From Thalassotalea_B piscium_A (GTDB lineage: Bacteria > Pseudomonadota > Gammaproteobacteria > Enterobacterales > Alteromonadaceae), in the NCBI GenBank assembly GCA_049347715.1, contig CP186339.1:1488001-1552000 (forward strand): a stretch of 64,000 nt of DNA, in the 5' to 3' direction. Shown one piece after another: positions 62,516-64,000 of the stretch. Position 1 is the first letter of the stretch. Each line of letters opens with the position of its first letter. The position numbers and the translations under genes are program-made. Below the pieces are notes generated by a model that was not told the DNA's origin, searched no databases, and saw only the letters and a program-made list of their open reading frames with translations.

Positions 62516-63039
62516 TGTTATTCCTGATAGAGCTTGTTGAATCTGTCAGGAGTTTTGTTGCAACTGGCGGGAACGTACTTTACTTTGTCGCCGTTGCACT
62601 CTTATTGATGTGGATACTAATGATAGAACGTTATTGGTTCTTATCAGCTAACTACCCAAAAATGCGTGATGATATAGTGTCTCGTTGGGAAGCTAGAGAA
62701 GATACAACTTCATGGTATGCACATCGAATCAGAGATACATGGATCTCCGAAGCGACAGAATTACTCGAACGTAACATGATTACTATTAAAACCTTGGTGG
62801 CTATGTGTCCACTGATTGGATTGCTAGGTACAGTAACAGGTATGATCTCTGTTTTTGAAACTATGGCTCAGCAAGGCACTGGTAATCCGCGTCTAATGGC
62901 TGCTGGTATTTCAATGGCAACAATTCCTACAATGGCAGGAATGGTTGCTGCATTATCAGGCGTGTTTTTCAGCAGTAGACTGGACACAAAAGTTAAACTA
63001 GCCAAGGCTAAACTGGTAGACAGTTTGCCTCATCACTAG
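62515..63039 (+). CDS. exbB: ExbB (MotA/TolQ/ExbB proton channel)
   Basis: A 174-residue three-helix inner-membrane protein of the proton channel complex that powers TonB. The conserved MCPLIGLLGTVTGMISVFETM and MATIPTMAGMVAALSG helices are visible. The start is ATG at 62515, overlapping the ttpC stop, with AAGGAG upstream. This is a short TonB2-type ExbB that works with TtpC and ExbD. Confidence 0.95.
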   Translation: MLFLIELVESVRSFVATGGNVLYFVAVALLLMWILMIERYWFLSANYPKMRDDIVSRWEAREDTTSWYAHRIRDTWISEATELLERNMITIKTLVAMCPLIGLLGTVTGMISVFETMAQQGTGNPRLMAAGISMATIPTMAGMVAALSGVFFSSRLDTKVKLAKAKLVDSLPHH

Positions 63040-63051
63040 AGAGATATTGTA

Positions 63052-63453
63052 ATGGCACGTAAACGTATTCGTGAAGACGAAGAAGCAGCAATAGATATGA
63101 CACCGATGCTTGATATCGTGTTTATCATGTTGATCTTCTTCATTGTAACGACTTCTTTTATTAAAGAAGCCGGGATTGAAGTAAATAAACCTAAAGCGGC
63201 TAATCAAACAAAACAAAAATCAGCGAACATCTTTATAGCAGTTAAAGATACTGGTGAGATTTGGTTAGATAAGCGTCGTGTTGACATCGAACGTGTTGCA
63301 GCTAGTATTGAAAAATTACTAGCAGAGCAACCAACTGAAGTTATTATTGTCCAAGCTGACAAGAATGCCAAACATGGTGTTGTTGTGAAAGTGATGGATG
63401 CTATTAAAGAAGCGGGCATAGACCGAATTTCTATCGCTGCAGCAAGGGGGTAG
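63052..63453 (+). CDS. exbD: ExbD (TolR/ExbD) biopolymer transport protein
   Basis: A 133-residue single-helix protein. The N-terminal cytoplasmic tail and helix DMTPMLDIVFIMLIFFIVT carry the functional Asp (in MLDIVF). The periplasmic domain ends in VMDAIKEAGIDRISIAA, typical of ExbD. It lies 12 bp after exbB and just before tonB. The start is ATG at 63052, with AGAGA upstream. Confidence 0.96.
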   Translation: MARKRIREDEEAAIDMTPMLDIVFIMLIFFIVTTSFIKEAGIEVNKPKAANQTKQKSANIFIAVKDTGEIWLDKRRVDIERVAASIEKLLAEQPTEVIIVQADKNAKHGVVVKVMDAIKEAGIDRISIAAARG

Positions 63454-63458
63454 AGTTT

Positions 63459-64000
63459 ATGGTACGCTTTTTAGCATCAATACTATTAGGCGCCGTAATA
63501 ACTTTTGGATTATTTTCCTTTATGGCTTTTCTTATCTCCAGTGGAGATAGAAGTAAAGAAGAACCTGAAGAATCTATCATAGTAGAAGTTAATACGACAC
63601 CACCTAAATCAGCAGCAGAGCAACGTCGTCGTGTACCGCCGCCGCCGCCGCCGCCGCCGAAAACACCACCTAAGCCTCAAGCTCCAGAGCCTGAAGCTAA
63701 CAACACTAAAGGAGGCGTTTCGTTTAGTCTTCCAAATGTTGATTTAGGTGGCGCATCAACTAGCATTGCAGCACCTGGCGCGTTTGGTCGTGACGGAGAT
63801 GCAACACCCATTGTACGTATTGAGCCTAAGTACCCAATACAAGCAGCCAGAGATGGTAAAGAAGGTTGGGTTAAGCTTTCATTTACAATCAATGAAATTG
63901 GTGGTGTAGATGATGTACAAGTAATTGACGCTGATCCGAAACGTGTTTTCGATAAAGAAGCAAAACGTGCGCTTCGTAAATGGAAATACAAACCTAAAGT
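63459..64000 (+). CDS. tonB: TonB protein (3' end off the right edge)
   Basis: Energy transducer of the TonB2 type. The start is ATG at 63459. One N-terminal transmembrane helix (about 5-28), a short acidic/proline spacer with a run of eight Pro residues at 60-67 encoded by eight CCG codons (63636-63659), and the TonB C-terminal domain from about 115 (PIVRIEPKYPIQAARDGKEG, ending RKWKYKPK). Length visible is 180 residues of about 205. The periplasmic spacer is short, as in TonB2 rather than E. coli TonB. It overlaps no other gene and starts 5 bp after exbD. Confidence 0.95.
   Translation, partial: MVRFLASILLGAVITFGLFSFMAFLISSGDRSKEEPEESIIVEVNTTPPKSAAEQRRRVPPPPPPPPKTPPKPQAPEPEANNTKGGVSFSLPNVDLGGASTSIAAPGAFGRDGDATPIVRIEPKYPIQAARDGKEGWVKLSFTINEIGGVDDVQVIDADPKRVFDKEAKRALRKWKYKPK
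63636..63659 (+). repeat. CCG trinucleotide repeat (x8) in tonB
   Basis: Eight exact CCG codons in a row encode Pro8 in the TonB spacer. This is strikingly uniform in an A+T-rich genome that otherwise prefers CCT/CCA, so it is a simple-sequence tract that could change length by slippage (in-frame). The polyproline also implies dependence on EF-P. Confidence 0.9.

Overview
The window is A+T-rich chromosomal DNA from a marine gammaproteobacterium. Gene content (TonB2/TtpC system, large TonB-dependent receptors, bcp-gcvR next to bamC, proS, ppc, alaA-yfbR, oxyR-ahpCF) points to Alteromonadales, most likely Colwelliaceae (Colwellia/Thalassotalea-like). This placement is from family resemblance only; no search was run. 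I saw no tRNA, rRNA, CRISPR array, phage or intact insertion sequence.

Layout. 1-8.5 kb is housekeeping: a bcp fragment cut by the left edge, gcvR, divergent bamC, a DUF1697 protein, a YdeP-type molybdopterin oxidoreductase, a GNAT protein and ilvIH. Upstream of ilvI is an unannotated 26-codon leader peptide rich in Ile/Leu/Val with an attenuator hairpin. 8.7-19.7 kb holds a DUF3369/HD-GYP response regulator, a MarR-HlyD-DUF2955 efflux operon with a doubled palindromic operator, yfbR, alaA, an LRAT-like protein, a membrane-anchored hypothetical protein, proS and an S4-domain protein. At 19.9 kb a GEMM-I (cyclic-di-GMP-type) riboswitch precedes a secreted DUF3718 protein. 20.7-24.2 kb is a three-gene c-type cytochrome cluster: a c4-like dihaem cytochrome, a MauG/CCP-type peroxidase, and a beta-helix/cytochrome c fusion. 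24.8-31.3 kb has a LytS/LytR-type two-component system divergent from an ABC ATPase and a permease fused to an M1 peptidase domain. 31.6-35 kb is ahpF, ahpC and divergent oxyR.

35.4-45.9 kb is the most interesting accessory block. It encodes an exported PHB-depolymerase-type esterase, divergent from an HSL-family esterase, a TonB-dependent receptor, an iron-type alcohol dehydrogenase, an MFS transporter and a GabD-like succinate-semialdehyde dehydrogenase, closed by a LysR regulator. Read as a pathway this is: extracellular ester cleavage, outer- and inner-membrane uptake, intracellular ester or lactone cleavage, 4-hydroxybutyrate to succinic semialdehyde, then succinate. I propose a 4-hydroxybutyrate-ester (P4HB-, copolymer- or lactone-like) utilisation locus.

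46-53 kb contains a Cys-rich small protein, ppc, a LysR regulator, a PilZ protein tail to tail with a ComFB-family protein, priC and a TauE/SafE permease. 53.4-64 kb holds a second large TonB-dependent receptor, two paralogous TPR-sulfotransferases, and a TonB2-type operon (DUF3450, TtpC-like ExbB, ExbB, ExbD, TonB) that runs off the right edge.

Cyclic-di-GMP recurs across the window: an HD-GYP protein, a GEMM-I riboswitch, a PilZ protein and a ComFB-family protein.
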